NCBI GenBank assembly: GCA_037178855.1
Contig: JASJZC010000007.1
Coordinates: 7,192,001-7,256,000 of the forward strand
Source: Oscheius sp. JU75
Taxonomy: Eukaryota; Nematoda; Chromadorea; Rhabditida; Rhabditidae
Direction of reading: 5' to 3'
Length of the DNA stretch: 64,000 bases
Numbering within the stretch: the stretch's first letter is position 1; the number at the start of each line of letters is the position of its first letter. This document shows, in pieces, positions 49,925-61,760 of this stretch. The position numbers and the translations under genes were made by a program. The notes under the pieces are model-generated. The model saw nothing but the letters and a program-made list of their open reading frames with translations. It was not told the origin of the DNA and made no database searches.

Positions 49925-50640
49925 TTTTCCATTATATTCAGGTCTGGGGAACATGCTGGCCACAGAAGAACGCAAGACTACGGTAGTCAGATCCATTCAT
50001 CTTCTTGGGAACGAAGCAGAGCTTGACTCGTCTTTTGGATGAGATCGCTCCCCAAACCACCACTCCACTGCCTTTGGAGTTCCTTCGCGAAAATCGAGGT
50101 TTTGATTTTCTCAGATCGTGCCAAAACGAGCGAAATCCATCAGGACCGTCGCAAGAAAATTTATTTCCATCGGAAAGACAATCTGGCAATGAAAAACAAA
50201 TGATGAAAGTCGAGTCAAAACGTCTAACCTTTCCCCAGTCAGTTCTTTGATTTATTCCGGCGGATTCAAGGTGATTTTTTCTGTGTTTTGCTGTTAATAG
50301 TGGGGCTTTTTCATCTTTCTCCATTTGATGAAGCGCGCCTTCGAAATTACTTAACCGTTCTCGGCAGAAACATCCAGTTTCAAATCGGCCTTGATTCTGC
50401 TGCAGGTCGTCACTTGGTTCGAAGCTTCTCGCAAGATTAGGCGCTTCTGACGATTAGAAAGCAAAGATGGTCTACCGGGATGGCTCGTGGTTCCATATTT
50501 CGCCGGATTTCTGACAAAGAATCGGATGACATCTTTGCTCTTATGTAATTCTCGGCCAATTTGTCGATTTGACAGTCCTTGCGCCTTTTTCGCGTCAATC
50601 TGTCCTTTTCGCAGTCGGTAAGCGTCTTTGCTCGCGGCAT
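49925..50640 (-). pseudogene. Decayed Tc1/mariner (Tc3-like) transposase
   Basis: The ATG at 50638-50640 starts MPRAKTLTDCEKDRL, the Tc3-type N-terminal DNA-binding region. A GRPSLL-type hook, RLILREASN, and farther on NKFSCDGPDGF, FWHDLRK, GVVVWGAISS and KKMNGSDYRSL follow. The frame is broken by several stops and shifts, and the protein ends near 49925, before the last part of the DDE catalytic domain. The usual SDE is SDG here, so it was probably inactive before truncation. Confidence 0.8.
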
Positions 50641-50699
50641 CACGGCTAAATTTAACACATAAATGGAATCGGGGTCAAAAAACACAAAAAAAAGTTGCG

Positions 50700-50902
50700 A
50701 GAAACAGGAAAAAGCTGAGTGCATTTATAATTTGTGTATAATTTGTAATTTTTTTGAAAAGTGCTATCCAAATTTGCCTTCTGTAGGCAAATAAGTGAGA
50801 AATTTGGTATATTTCCCAACTTTGATGTAAACCGCAATTTGATCTTTTGATCCAAAGCTGCGAAAAAATCAGGTGCGTTTATAGTTATGTGGACCACTGT
50901 AG
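50700..50902. repeat. Related terminal/subterminal motifs of the Tc3-like element
   Basis: Two similar stretches, near 50707-50735 (GAAAAAGCTGAGTGCATTTA) and 50858-50890 (GAAAAAATCAGGTGCGTTTA), share a G-A5/6 plus GTGC-TTTATA core 150 bp apart in direct orientation, on the 5' side of the transposase. They look like a terminal sequence and its internal copy, as in Tc3-type elements with repeated binding sites. The opposite end is not found. Confidence 0.4.
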
Positions 50903-51039
50903 AAAGAACATCATCTGCCTGTCACGAGTCCAAACGGGGCATCAGCCACATTTGTTAAAAGAAGAGTTGCTTTATTGTTCCATTCAAACAAAACAATTCG
51001 AAGAGAGCAATTAAGAACAACAAAAACAACAGAAGCAAG

Positions 51040-51330
51040 TCAATTGACCTCCTGTCTACGAAGATGTCGTCGTCTGTTAGCTCTTCCAGCCTCGACAGCT
51101 CCGCCAAGGACGACAACGCCTTCCTCCTCAGCAACTGCTGTGTCGCACTTCATTAGATGAAAAATAAAGACATACGCAAAGTTCATTAAGGACAGGAGGG
51201 AATCATGAGCAAGCAGGCCACGAAGACGGAGAAATGAGCTGATCTGCAGACGGCCTTCGTAATCGAGGAAAATTGCCGCCCTCACCCTCCGCTTTTCCCT
51301 CCGACAATGTACATGATCCTCTCTATGCGA
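51040..51330 (-). CDS. Possible small coding exon(s), unrecognised
   Basis: An open minus-strand frame starts after a GTTCTACAG acceptor near 51338, reads through RRVRAAIFLDYEGRLQ and FLRLRGLLAHDSLLSLMNFA, and ends ...GRANRRRHLRRQEVN before TGA at 51040-51042. A good internal donor (GTATGT, near 51177) may split it. It lies 300 bp downstream of the CAP gene in the same orientation, so it could be a second cistron or a decayed fragment. No family recognised and no convincing ATG. Confidence 0.3.
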   Translation of the reverse strand, partial: SHREDHVHCRREKRRVRAAIFLDYEGRLQISSFLRLRGLLAHDSLLSLMNFAYVFIFHLMKCDTAVAEEEGVVVLGGAVEAGRANRRRHLRRQEVN

Positions 51331-51641
51331 ATAAACTGTAGAACATAAATTTAAACTAAATTGAGGAAACGGATGAGTAGAATTGAAATGAAAGTATGCT
51401 GGAAGCCGACAACAAACAAGTGAACAGGGTAGCACACTCTTTGTGAATGTCAAAGGCTAGCAGTGCTACGTCTCTGTCAGAGAAATACCGCTATAACATA
51501 AAAAGGCAACACACCATTCACTTGACATGGACAGAGACAGCTCGTGTCTATGGAACGAATGACATAACATCTTGCTACATGCTACAATTTATTTGTGAAC
51601 AGAAGAACCAGAAATTTATTAAAAATAATATTGATAAAAAG

Positions 51642-52556
51642 TCATGAAGAAATGAATTTGTTACCCGTGAAGCGCGGCTTGACCACATTAACTGCAAACT
51701 GTCCAGCCCGATTGCTATTTCCGGCAGGACGATAAAAAGCAACGACGACTTGCTCTACTAGATGTTCTTCGATGTTCCCGTTTCTGAAAAGTTACAATTG
51801 ACGAGTATGTCCAACACGTACGGTTTTTGCTTTTTCTCCTTTCCAGTCGGAGTAACCGGAACATAGGCTCGGCCAATCCCAATCTCCTCTGTGCTTCTCC
51901 AAACGACTTGGGTAAAGTAGTTTGTTCCTTGTTGCCAGCCAGGCGTGTCATATTCGTATTTTTCATGTTCCTCGTACCAATGTTCAACCACTAAAATAAT
52001 CTTTAAGGGTCACACGAAAATATACTTTTATCCGGGTCGAGATTCTTCGGGAAGAAGGTTATGTTCTCTCCGACGCCACTGAGCTCACTGAAAGAGAGAT
52101 GAGCTTGACCTGCTAGCCTCTCTGCCCAGTGCTGAGCTAAGTCATCTAGCTCATTGCTGTGACGGAGGTCATCAGCTCCGTGCTGGAATCAAGCCTTTTT
52201 CTTTTTACTAATCTGATCAAAGCTCCAGATACCTCTCCTTTCTCATAGATGTGCACAAAAATAGATTTGCATGAGGAAGGGAAACCCCTAGACTTCGTTA
52301 TCGGGTTAGAGCTTCTAAGCCTGGGCTCCAGCAATGAATAACCCGCCATCCAGAGCCAATTGCGGACTATTCGATTTAGACATCTTCTCAGAATTCTCTT
52401 AGTCTACCCCCTTCTCTGTGGTCTATTCGGTGACCAAATAATCAACGACCACTTCCTTAGCGAGAAAGAACTTACAGTACGTCGTCGGCGGTTATGAGCT
52501 TCGATAATATCCTGTTTAAAAGATTCCAGCTCCTCGGGAGTATCTGGAGTGTCCAT
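51642..52556 (-). CDS. CAP/SCP-domain protein, GLIPR2 (GAPR-1)-like
   Basis: Four exons: 52476-52556, 52026-52182, 51822-51990, 51642-51783; 182 residues. The whole protein is one CAP domain: IIEAHNRRRR at the start, a second HG and LAQHWAERLA helix, GVGENITFF, HWYEEHEKYEYDTPGW, then the CAP1-type block NYFTQVVWRSTEEIGIGRA and the CAP2-type VVVAFYRPAGNSN. There is no signal peptide and few cysteines, so it resembles the intracellular, membrane-associated GLIPR2 group and not the secreted venom-allergen/ASP proteins common in nematodes. TTTGCAG lies 3 bp before the ATG. Confidence 0.88.
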
Positions 52557-54505
52557 GGACTGCAAAGGGTGATTATAAGAACAGGACCAAGATATTGCAA
52601 GAGTGTAGAGTTGACGCTTGATTGGATTGTTATTGTGTTTAGACGAAAATCAAGCAAACAACGAGCAACGCTAAACCTTATAATAGAAGAAGCTAGGATT
52701 CCATACTACTAACTCTATACAAACAAAATAAATGAGCGTGGCTCTTCAAAATGAGAAAAAAGAGCCCTACCCGGTTACAAATGGTCCAACCTTTGAGCGA
52801 AAAGGAGTTAGATAGCAGGCAAATGAGGGACATCTAAATCAAATTCCTAGCAACAGGTCTCGTAAACATAAACAGAATTGCTGGCAGCTGTGAGAAGTTT
52901 CTGTTGCAGGGTGGAGGATAGAGGAGAAAGATCCGGCTGTTCGCGGTGTGTCCAACAACCAACGTGATTAAGTGTGTTCCGCAGCTTGAAATATAATATT
53001 GCGGAAAAGTGTTTACTTTTGCGGAGGTTGTATATAGCATCATTGTATCGGAGGAAATACGGGTTAGGAGAATGACCAGCACTTACTTATTCACGGGTTG
53101 TACTTCAGCAACATTCTCACGCTTGTTGGCTTTGGTTGTCAAGCAGCGAGCATTTCCAAGTGATAACTTGAGTTGTCAAAAACATAGTACATCAGTGACT
53201 TCTACAGTTATCATAGTTGCTTGGCAGCAATTAGAATTGGACTCTATTGTTCTTTCTACAGCATATCATGTAGTTCAATGACAGTATCAAATAGTTCAGA
53301 CCACTAGATGGTTCACTGAATATACTAGGGACACTTGGGGTCTTTGTTGGCTACAAACACCTTCTGTTTTCTAGTGCTTTTGAAGTTCTAAAGTTTCGAA
53401 TAGTAAAAAGCAAACCTTCAGTTACTCTCCAATACTAATGTGAGAAAGAGGAAAATGTGAACACGCCAAACAAGTTGGGTTGGAAACAGGTGGAGAGCCA
53501 ATTGGCCTCCGTGCATAACAATGTTTCTCTCGAAATGTGGCAATCATGTCTACTGCACAAGGAGAGTGAGGCAAGCCGAGGACCAATTGAAGACGCCCCT
53601 CTCTCTCACTCTCAAACAACATCCGAACAAACTTCTTATCACCGAATTCAATCTGTGCCACCAGAGAAGAAGAAGCAAAGTTTATGGGCCGAGAGAGCGC
53701 TGATGTGCCATGCTAGTACAATGAGCTGCTAGAAGAGCCGAATAAAGCTTCTGAAAGAGTCGACTGATTGGGTCCGCGGGCTACCTCTATTTAACCCGAT
53801 TCATCCCATTGTTTCCGCAGGGGATTACGTCTCGTAATGGTCAAAGGACCTTCCGAATGTTCTTCAAGCCATTTTCCTATAATGAGGTTCCGTCTAAGAG
53901 ACTACCATATTCCACTTCCGGTCAGAGAGAACATTGAACAGCTTTACCATCTTTATTCCAGGCAGAGAGAAGTCGGGTTACTTTATAAGCTATTTGTAAA
54001 ATTTAGGCGCACACAAACTACACTAACGAAAGCTACGAGCTCGTGAAAGGGGTAGGCATTTGAAATGATGTTTTTGCTTATGTATTTTTTTGTAAAATGT
54101 GGGCAGGAGAAGTAACAGAGAGATGCTGCAGAAATAGCCAAAACTTTGAAAGTTCTTAAGGGACAAAGAGGGAGATAGATAGGGAACAGGGGAGAGGTCT
54201 CTAGCAGCTACCGTTTGACCGAACAACTGGGTCAAATGTTTCCTACAAAGGCGACAACGAAGCGCGTTGTCTGGATTTGAAGACCTATAAAACAAAATAA
54301 TAAAAAACAACTGGTGCAGGGCAGCAAGAGAACCCAGAACTGCACTTTTTGAGAGAGTATTATAACCGTCAAAATGTTAGTTTGAGTTGGATAGAATAGG
54401 TGGAGAGAGAGACATCAGAGAAAAGGCAAAAAGCAACGGGGAAGAGTAGGCGACAGGGCGACGAATGTATGTTGTAAAATGAGCCAGCAGAGAGCCAGAG
54501 GCTTA
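52557..54505. other. Intergenic, nothing supported
   Basis: Short unsupported ORFs on both strands (for example 53422-53661 and 53457-53732, which shadow each other). No repeats or RNA genes recognised. Confidence 0.45.
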
Positions 54506-57500
54506 TCAGAAAAGCTTGGCCTTGCGCTTCAGGTTAATACGCTTCCATTCGGGCAGTTTGTAGAACTCGATGGGACTCATCTCGAAAACCTTTTCGAACT
54601 CGTCTCGGCAGAGGTGGCGCTCCAAATGCTGTCTGAAGCTTTTCAATTAGAAAATACATGAAATTGGTGTACCTGTCCACGTCGTCTGGTAAATTCTTGT
54701 TGTTTGTCTGCAGCAGCTCTAAAGGATAAGCCTTGGCAGGTTTGCTCATATCCGGCAGTGAGGATCTGAGGGTTGATTTCATTTCTCCAGCTGGTCTCAT
54801 CTGTCCTCCCAGAGAATTTGCCAATGAATCTGAAACTACCGTGTTGAGAGGGAAACAACTTGCTAAAGTTATAGATACACACAGAAAGTGCAAAAGGATA
54901 GAAGAGAAGTAACTAACGATCAGAGTAGTGACTGCTAATTGTAGTATCAAGGTTTTCCATCGAGCCGTAAGGATATCCAGTTGGTAGAGTGTTAGCACGC
55001 AATGTATTAGCTAGAATAGGGGTAAGATTAGAAACCTGATTGTTTTCCAATTGTACCTCGACTATCTGGAATATGGAAGCAAGGAAGAGTGTTCCCTTGA
55101 TTCCGAGGACCGTGTTCCCATGCTCTCCACGGCTGCGGTCGGCTCATATGACGAGATGGAGCTGAAAGCATTCTATGAGTTAAAGATGGAAACACTTACA
55201 AGCGTTGATGGGAACGTCGTATCTGAACTTCAAATGAGGCATCTTCTTGGCTGAAGCTGTTCTGCTCGCGTTTCTCGGATCCCAATGAAGAGGCATTTTC
55301 TGTTTCCTGTGGCTATCCTCGATGTTCTGTCGAATAACGTGGGCGATGGATGAATCGTCATACTTCTCAAGTGTCTCGACCGTCTAAAACCTCCAAGTAA
55401 ACAAAACAGATAAGAGTAAAACGTACCTTCTTCAATTTCTCTTCATCTACCCGTTCAGATTCAGAAAGCTCATCGTCAGAGATCTCGTTCTCAATGGAAG
55501 AAGTGGAAAGACGGCGCTTCAGCTCCTCCACAGCATAAGGGAAAGGCGGTGCTGGGAAATCTTCTCTCTCTATTGGTGGAAGCTAAATTGAAATGTTTTA
55601 ATACACATACTATGAAAGCTAACCGAGTTCGGATCAGGAGCATGAGCACCGGGGAAGTGAGCCATCTCAATTGGCTCTTCATTGTCCATGTGTGGAGACT
55701 TTGGTCTCGGCATTTCTTTCTCCAGATCCTCAGCTGAAAATCACAATTTCGTGAATGGAAACTGAAGCCGCTTACTCAATCTCTGCATACCAGTCTTCAA
55801 ACAAGCGAATCTGGACTTCCTGACTCGAATAGGACCTAAATATCATGTTATTCAGAAACAGAACAGTTTCCTCACCTTGCGGGATGTGATATTGAGGAGC
55901 ATTTGGCTCTTTGACATTGCTGGTAGGATGTCGCAAGTAGGTCGTCTCCAGCTCAGGTAAGAGATACATGTAGGTGAGATGTTGACCGAAAGTTGTGTGA
56001 TATTTAGGCTCTTTCCTTGAAGCGGCCTGTCCACTCTTGGTGGATATCTGAATTATTTGAATGAGAAAGGTAAATGAATGTATGATTGTCTTCCGCGAAA
56101 GAGGAGACTGGCAAAGCGCGATTTACTACCAAAATGGCACTGATAAGAGGCCATATGGCTATCGCTTGTTGGTAATCTATAGAATACAAGAGACGGCTGC
56201 AAACAAAAAGGAGAAAAAAAGCAAATAACACGAAGCTTCTTTTAGTTCTTAGGTGTGAAACGGATGCCTGTATGTGATGAGACAAGTGAGCAGGCTATTT
56301 GACTAAAGGATGCCACGGTTCTGAGTGCGCAGAAGGGCTTGTAACCGTCAAGAGCGTTCAAACAATGTGACCTCGACCAAGATGGGCCGCTTCACACCTT
56401 TTCCCTTATCTCGTTTACATTCCCTTCGAGCATACCGCGATATTTTCTGTTGTTCTTGAATGCTCGCAAGATGGGTGCCAGATTTCGTCGCCTTGCATAA
56501 ACATCTCCTCTCCGTCTCCGAAATGTGATCCACAGCGAGAGCATCGTGCACAAGTGGGATGGAACTTGTAGTTTCCGGCCTGTAATTTACCGACTGTCAT
56601 CAGTTCCAAGTAGAATCAGCTGAGCGCAAAGAAGTAAGTTTGTCTGTTTGCGCGCGGCAGATAGATGATACTGCCAAGAGTGTCAACAAGAAGACCTCTC
56701 GACTTTCCCAGATTGCCCCTCTATCTCTTACCTGAAGAACACGTCCGGCAATAAACTTCTGACACTCGTAGCACCGCACTCCATATCGTTCATTGTAGTC
56801 CCGTAAACATAAAGGCTTTCCCTCGTGTGACATATATTCTCCATGAAGGACGGCTGCACATTCGCTGCAAGAATCGATTGTCAAAAAAGTCTGTGGGATG
56901 AGTTGAACCTGCATTTGAAGCAGTAGACGTGCCATGAAAGACCGAGGGCAAGAAGAACCTGACCAGTAGCGAGAGGCTGATCACAAGCGGCACAAGCTGA
57001 AAATCTTGGTTTGGGCGATAGTATCAGGTCGTTCGGAGAATGAGAGTTTCCCCGTTTTTTCAGTTTTTATCAGGCAATGCTTCCAAAGAACGCAGTAGTC
57101 ACCCCAGAGACCGCCATTGTCTATGCCGATTCCATTAACATGCAGCATCTCAAACTCGGCAAGGATGACAAAAAGTGGAAGTCAATAGTCAACCACTCGG
57201 CTCTAGCCTCTCCCGCTTTCTTTCCAGAGGGAATATTTTGATACTGGATGCTAAACAGAGGGACACCGGGAATTTTGACAAGTGCCACCGGGCACCCCCG
57301 AATTGAACAAATTGAAAGAATCCGAAACGTTGCTCAACAAATATTTGCTAATCTAATATGCGAATCACGCGTTTGGAAGCGTTTCAATAATAGGGAATTT
57401 CGGTTTTTAGACTTTAAGCGGTGTTAAAAGTCCCAAGCCGTAGGTCCCGCTGTGTTTATAGGCAAGAGGGCTTCTCATAACTCCCTTTTACACTTGAACG

Positions 57501-58458
57501 CAGCTGCCACCCGCAGCGCAGCTACCTGTGAGGGCCCTAATTGAGAAGGAAGAGGTCACTCACTGGTAGGAGATCCCAACGGAGACACCTGTGAGGCGGT
57601 TCTCGTCTGCGACAAAGTGGTATCCACAGTCGGCGCCGCATGTCCATTTGTCGATCTAGCAGCCGGTTGACCTGGTGACTTGCTGGGAGAATCAGCTGTG
57701 ATTTTGAGCTCCTTGGTCAGACCTCGGTAGTCTTCCGGACAGAGATAGGTACCATCGCTGGTCTGATAATACCCAGACTCGTTCAGCGGTCTCGCACATT
57801 CTGAAATCGGCTTTTATGCGGCTCGGTTATGTGTGAAATCGTGAGGGGTGCATCTTGCAGGCGCCAACCAGATGGTTCAGTTCTCCAATTACACTAACAG
57901 ACGCCATTTATATATTGAAGATAATTCACTTAAGAGAAAGATCTCAGGGGACAGAGAAAGAAAACTACACGAAAACCAATAAAAATGACTAACTTGCACA
58001 GCTGAAGCAGTGAATGTGGAAATACTTGTCCTTGTCCTTGAGCACATCTCCGGAACACTTCTTGCGGCAAACCTCGCACTTTTTGCCTGTAAAAGCACAG
58101 ATGTTTAGGATGAAATTGGGTGAGGAACATCGCAATGGCACCTGCTACCAACAGGAACTCATCAGTTTTTTGGCGGCTTCTGTTTGCGAACGCCTAGCCA
58201 AAGGCTCCTTGAGCGGCTCTAGTGTTTGAGTTTTCACGCCAAAAGATCACCGTAAATGGCTTTATCTTCAAATGAGGCTCTTGCACAACTTGGATGTGGA
58301 ATAAACAAGGTCACTATCTGGCTGTATCGATTTTTCGGCATTCTGATACAAACGCCCCATAGGAAATAGAACCTAATTTAGCTATTTTCCCTCTTCTTGC
58401 CTTCCAAAATTGGCTCAAAGCGTTCCTGCCAACAAAATATAGCGGGAAACTTACCCAT
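54506..58458 (-). CDS. unc-115: Actin-binding LIM protein (UNC-115/abLIM) with villin headpiece
   Basis: Links actin filaments to growth-cone and cytoskeletal signalling. Fifteen coding exons: 58455-58458, 57994-58086, 57564-57800, 56909-56996, 56732-56864, 56436-56579, 55876-56047, 55776-55835, 55624-55733, 55427-55582, 55200-55383, 55057-55161, 54918-55010, 54673-54829, 54506-54632; 620 residues, in frame throughout. Zinc-binding LIM domains: LIM1 from CEVCRKKC to CPEDYR (residues about 5-60), LIM2 from CAACDQPL to CLRDYN, LIM3 from CYECQKFI through HPTCARCSRC to HPSCEH. A linker with GPIRVRKSR and LPTGYPYGSMENLDTT follows, and the last 65 residues are a headpiece ending FEMSPIEFYKLPEWKRINLK and KAKLF. 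Three LIM domains, as in C. elegans UNC-115, against four in vertebrate abLIM. GCGCACAG lies 2 bp before the ATG. Confidence 0.92.
57077..57241 (+). CDS. Possible 54-residue ORF nested antisense in an abLIM intron
   Basis: A TTTTTTCAG acceptor is followed 14 bp later by an ATG that opens 54 codons (MLPKNAVVTPETAIVYADSI at the start, stop at 57239-57241) on the strand opposite abLIM, inside its 567-bp intron. The composition is protein-like and the acceptor-ATG spacing matches the other genes here. No family recognised; chance remains likely. Confidence 0.3.
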   Translation: MLPKNAVVTPETAIVYADSINMQHLKLGKDDKKWKSIVNHSALASPAFFPEGIF

Positions 58459-61081
58459 GCCTGTGCGCAGCGGGAGGGCAGAGAGAATGCGACGATCGAT
58501 AGAGCTGTTTCCAATAACACTGGCCGCAGCGCCCGCGTTCAATAGCCTCACCTGCTAGAAGAACGTGAATCAGTGTGAAACTTTTCAGGGAAGATTAATT
58601 GAGATAGTAAATACTGTTTGTGAATGGAGGGGAACTAATTCACAGCAGCTGATTATATCAGCTACCTATCTTTTTTATCAGAAATGTTTCAATTTCTTTG
58701 CGATAAGAAGAGAACGAACAACAGTTTACGGGGTTGACGAGGACCTATAACATATGCTAGAGATACTTCTATTTGTCCTTGTTTTTGTTGTTTACTGCGC
58801 GCAAGCCACGTAATTATTTGACACTACCAGCTGGCCCGATTCGGCACGTTTCTCGTCTCTCTCGCAAAGCAAAAAAAGGCTATTGCTGCGGTTCACTTCG
58901 ACTCCACAGCTCTTTGAACAGGAAAATGCCTGGATGTCCATAAATGGCTACATATGGCTCGAAGGACCAATGACAAAGAATGAAATGTACTCGTGGATTG
59001 GCCTTGTTTCCTACGGAGGGCAATGAATTGAACAAAGGGAATTCAAAAGGAGTGGTGAATCGCTGCTAAACGAGAAAAAATAACGAGTTGCTTTCCTGTG
59101 TACAGATATAATCTGCATGACTAAAACCATATCTGTTACCGCCAAAAAAACGTTAAGAACACATGCGATTGAGGAAAATGTGATAGTAGTCACGCCAAAG
59201 TTCTTGCCTCAGTTCTCACAGAAAGCCACGAGAACTTTTATCCAAAAACGTTGCAGTATCGGTAGACAAAGTAGTCATGAGACGATTTGCCGCAAAGTAG
59301 AAGACAGCACAAATAAAACAACTGCGCATTGCGCGGGTTACGAGGTAGTGTAGGTAGGCGAAGCAGAGAGAGAGTAAACTCAGAGATTCGAGTGGCAGAG
59401 TGAGAGAGACCAGTTGACGGCGAAAGTAGAAAACGTTTTGATTCGCGCGTTATAGCACTCGCTACTCACTCTCCCTCTCTCTGCCTCTCCATTTTGGCAA
59501 CAATACGCTTCTCATGATCGATTTCGTGTTAGCAAAGCATAAAAATTGAAGCGGAAGGGTTAGCCATCTCTGCCTCGCGCAGTACCAGTGTCGCCAAATG
59601 AACGTCTGGAGGCCAATGCAACACTAATGGGGAACAATGAAAGCAATTAATGTGAGGAGAATCCCAGTCTCCGGCCACTGAAAGAAATCGAAGCTAGCCG
59701 GGCGGCCCCTCAGCTTTTGGGGTCAGTTGGACTGACGAGACCCTCTGGGAGTTTATCTTGCCAAGATGCGGGTTGACACTTTGAACGGGTAATGACGGGT
59801 AGTCCGGCAAGAAAACGACTGCTGAAGAATGAGAATTTCAGATGGTTGACGAGTCTCTGATTGTGTAAAAGCTCTAAAACTGCTAGCGTTTGTTGGCTGC
59901 CAACTTTCTTTAGCGGGAGCATCTGTGAAAGCTGGTAAGTGGATATCGAATGTTCACTACCTTCCACTGCAGCAGAAGATTTTTACAGGGACAATGTTAC
60001 ATTACAATAAATGTAAAAACCTAAAGACCTTTCCCAAGGCGAGCATTGACCGCCGCCATAAACTATTTTTGTCCTCGACCTGAAGCAGCCATACTTCCAC
60101 TAAGATTTCAGTGTCTTTGTCGAGTTTATTCTCCTTGTTTCTAAACCGATCTTACCTAGCATAGAACTCAAAAACAGTTCCCGTACCTCTTGTATAATTC
60201 AATACACAGTCTCTAAACTAGCTGAACGATTGCATAGCGGAAAATGTTGTTCATCTTTTTGAGAATAAATCGTTATAAAGAAGGTTTACCCATTCCTTCT
60301 TCTATGGCGTGAAAAATGTTGTATACTCCGTTACATATAGTTCTATTGTCCTCTTCCAGATATCTCATTCGATTAGATTTAATTTAAATTTAACCTCTTA
60401 AGGCCTATTATAATGCTGGATCATTTATTTATGCAAAACGAAAATTTCTTACATTATTCATGTTTTGTTTAGAATCTGTAGAGACGGTAGATTCCAGAAA
60501 GTACTTTTTCGAAAACCGTTCAAGAATGATTTCTAGTCAACTGAAAACTTGATTAATAGAACGATTGGCTCTCGAAACTACTTTTCTGTCATTTCATATC
60601 GTCACGACATTGTTATAGTTCAACAAAACGGACTTCAAAAGTTCATTTCAAACGCGACTCAATCGGCAGAGGCAATGGGTCCCGCCACGAACACTGCGAT
60701 TGGCGTTTGTGTGGGCCTGGCACCACTCTGTATGTGCGACCCTCATCAGCTGTTAACGATTTTCCTTCCTTTCAAACCGTTCTCACTGTCATATTTGAAT
60801 TTTTCCTTTTGATCGTTTTTCTTTTTATTTTACAAATCTCATTGGCTTTAAATTGGGTCCTACAAAATCCTACGTTTGTTTACCAGTCAAGTCAACGAGC
60901 TCTCTAGAAAGATTCCTTTAATGGATTAAGGTTTTCTTTTGCTCGGTACTCTATTTAAAAATCCAATAATGTTCACATCGCTTTCTGCTGCTTGTCTTTC
61001 ATCGATTTTCCTGATACAGGAATGATTTGAAATTCACATTTTTTTCTCACAATCACAAATTGCTTATCACCGTTTTCAGTA
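58459..61081. other. Intergenic, nothing supported
   Basis: Upstream of abLIM (minus) and of SKP1 (plus), so it should contain both promoters. GA- and CT-rich patches near 59365-59410 and 59465-59490. Short unsupported ORFs include 60549-60812. Confidence 0.45.
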
Positions 61082-61591
61082 ATGACTCTTTCTGACAAGA
61101 ACTCCCGAAAGGTTCGCCTGACTAGCTCCGATGGAGAGACTTTCGAGGTTGAGCGCGATGTCATCGCTCTGTCCACCACTCTCAACACTATGATGCTGGA
61201 TCTTGGTCTGGACAATGCCGAAGGCGAGATGGATGCTATACCACTTCAGAACGTGGCCGGTCCCATTCTGCGGAAGGTTCTTCAGTGGTGCCAGTACCAC
61301 AAGGACGACCCACCTACCGCTGACGATGACAACCGCGAGAAGCGCACTGACGATATTCCTTCGTGGGATGTCGAGTTCCTGAAGGTCGACCAAGGAACAC
61401 TGTTCGAGCTCATCTTGGCCGCCAACTACTTAGACATCAAGGGCCTCCTTGATGTCACATGTAAGACGGTGGCCAACATGATCAAGGGTAAGACTCCTGA
61501 GGAGATCCGACGCACGTTCAACATCAAAAACGACTTCACCACTGAAGAAGAAGAGCAGATCCGCAAGGAGAACGCCTGGTGCGAGGACTAA
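61082..61591 (+). CDS. SKP1: SKP1, SCF ubiquitin-ligase adaptor
   Basis: Bridges CUL1 and F-box proteins in SCF E3 ligases. A single 169-residue exon with the N-terminal BTB/POZ-like fold ([38 protein letters not shown]) and the C-terminal SKP1 dimerisation region ([36 protein letters not shown], ending KENAWCED). The terminus and [11 protein letters not shown] match nematode SKR-1 better than vertebrate SKP1. GTTTTCAG sits 2 bp before the ATG. It has no introns, unlike every neighbour. Confidence 0.97.
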   Translation: MTLSDKNSRKVRLTSSDGETFEVERDVIALSTTLNTMMLDLGLDNAEGEMDAIPLQNVAGPILRKVLQWCQYHKDDPPTADDDNREKRTDDIPSWDVEFLKVDQGTLFELILAANYLDIKGLLDVTCKTVANMIKGKTPEEIRRTFNIKNDFTTEEEEQIRKENAWCED

Positions 61592-61743
61592 GAAGAATCA
61601 GCATCTCTTTTTTCATTTACTTCAATCGAATCTATTCAAGCTTTTCGGTCCCAATCGCCCTGTTCCGTCCCGAGATTGATAATTATTAATCCTCGTCCAC
61701 CTCTCTCTGCTTTTCTTAGCTTGTTGTATGGCTTTTAGTAAAA

Positions 61744-61760
61744 AATAAATTTAAGGTTGG
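61744..61760 (+). promoter_or_regulatory. Poly(A) signal of SKP1 abutting a splice acceptor for the next gene
   Basis: AATAAA at 61744-61749 is followed directly by TTTAAG (acceptor, AG at 61754-61755) and GTTGG before the KAT2 ATG at 61761. This order (signal, acceptor, start) with only 169 bp between stop and start is what SL-resolved operons show. Confidence 0.5.

Noticed and set aside
60549-60907. Plus-strand ORFs upstream of SKP1
   Set aside because: No domain, and SKP1 has its own acceptor 2 bp before its ATG; most likely chance.
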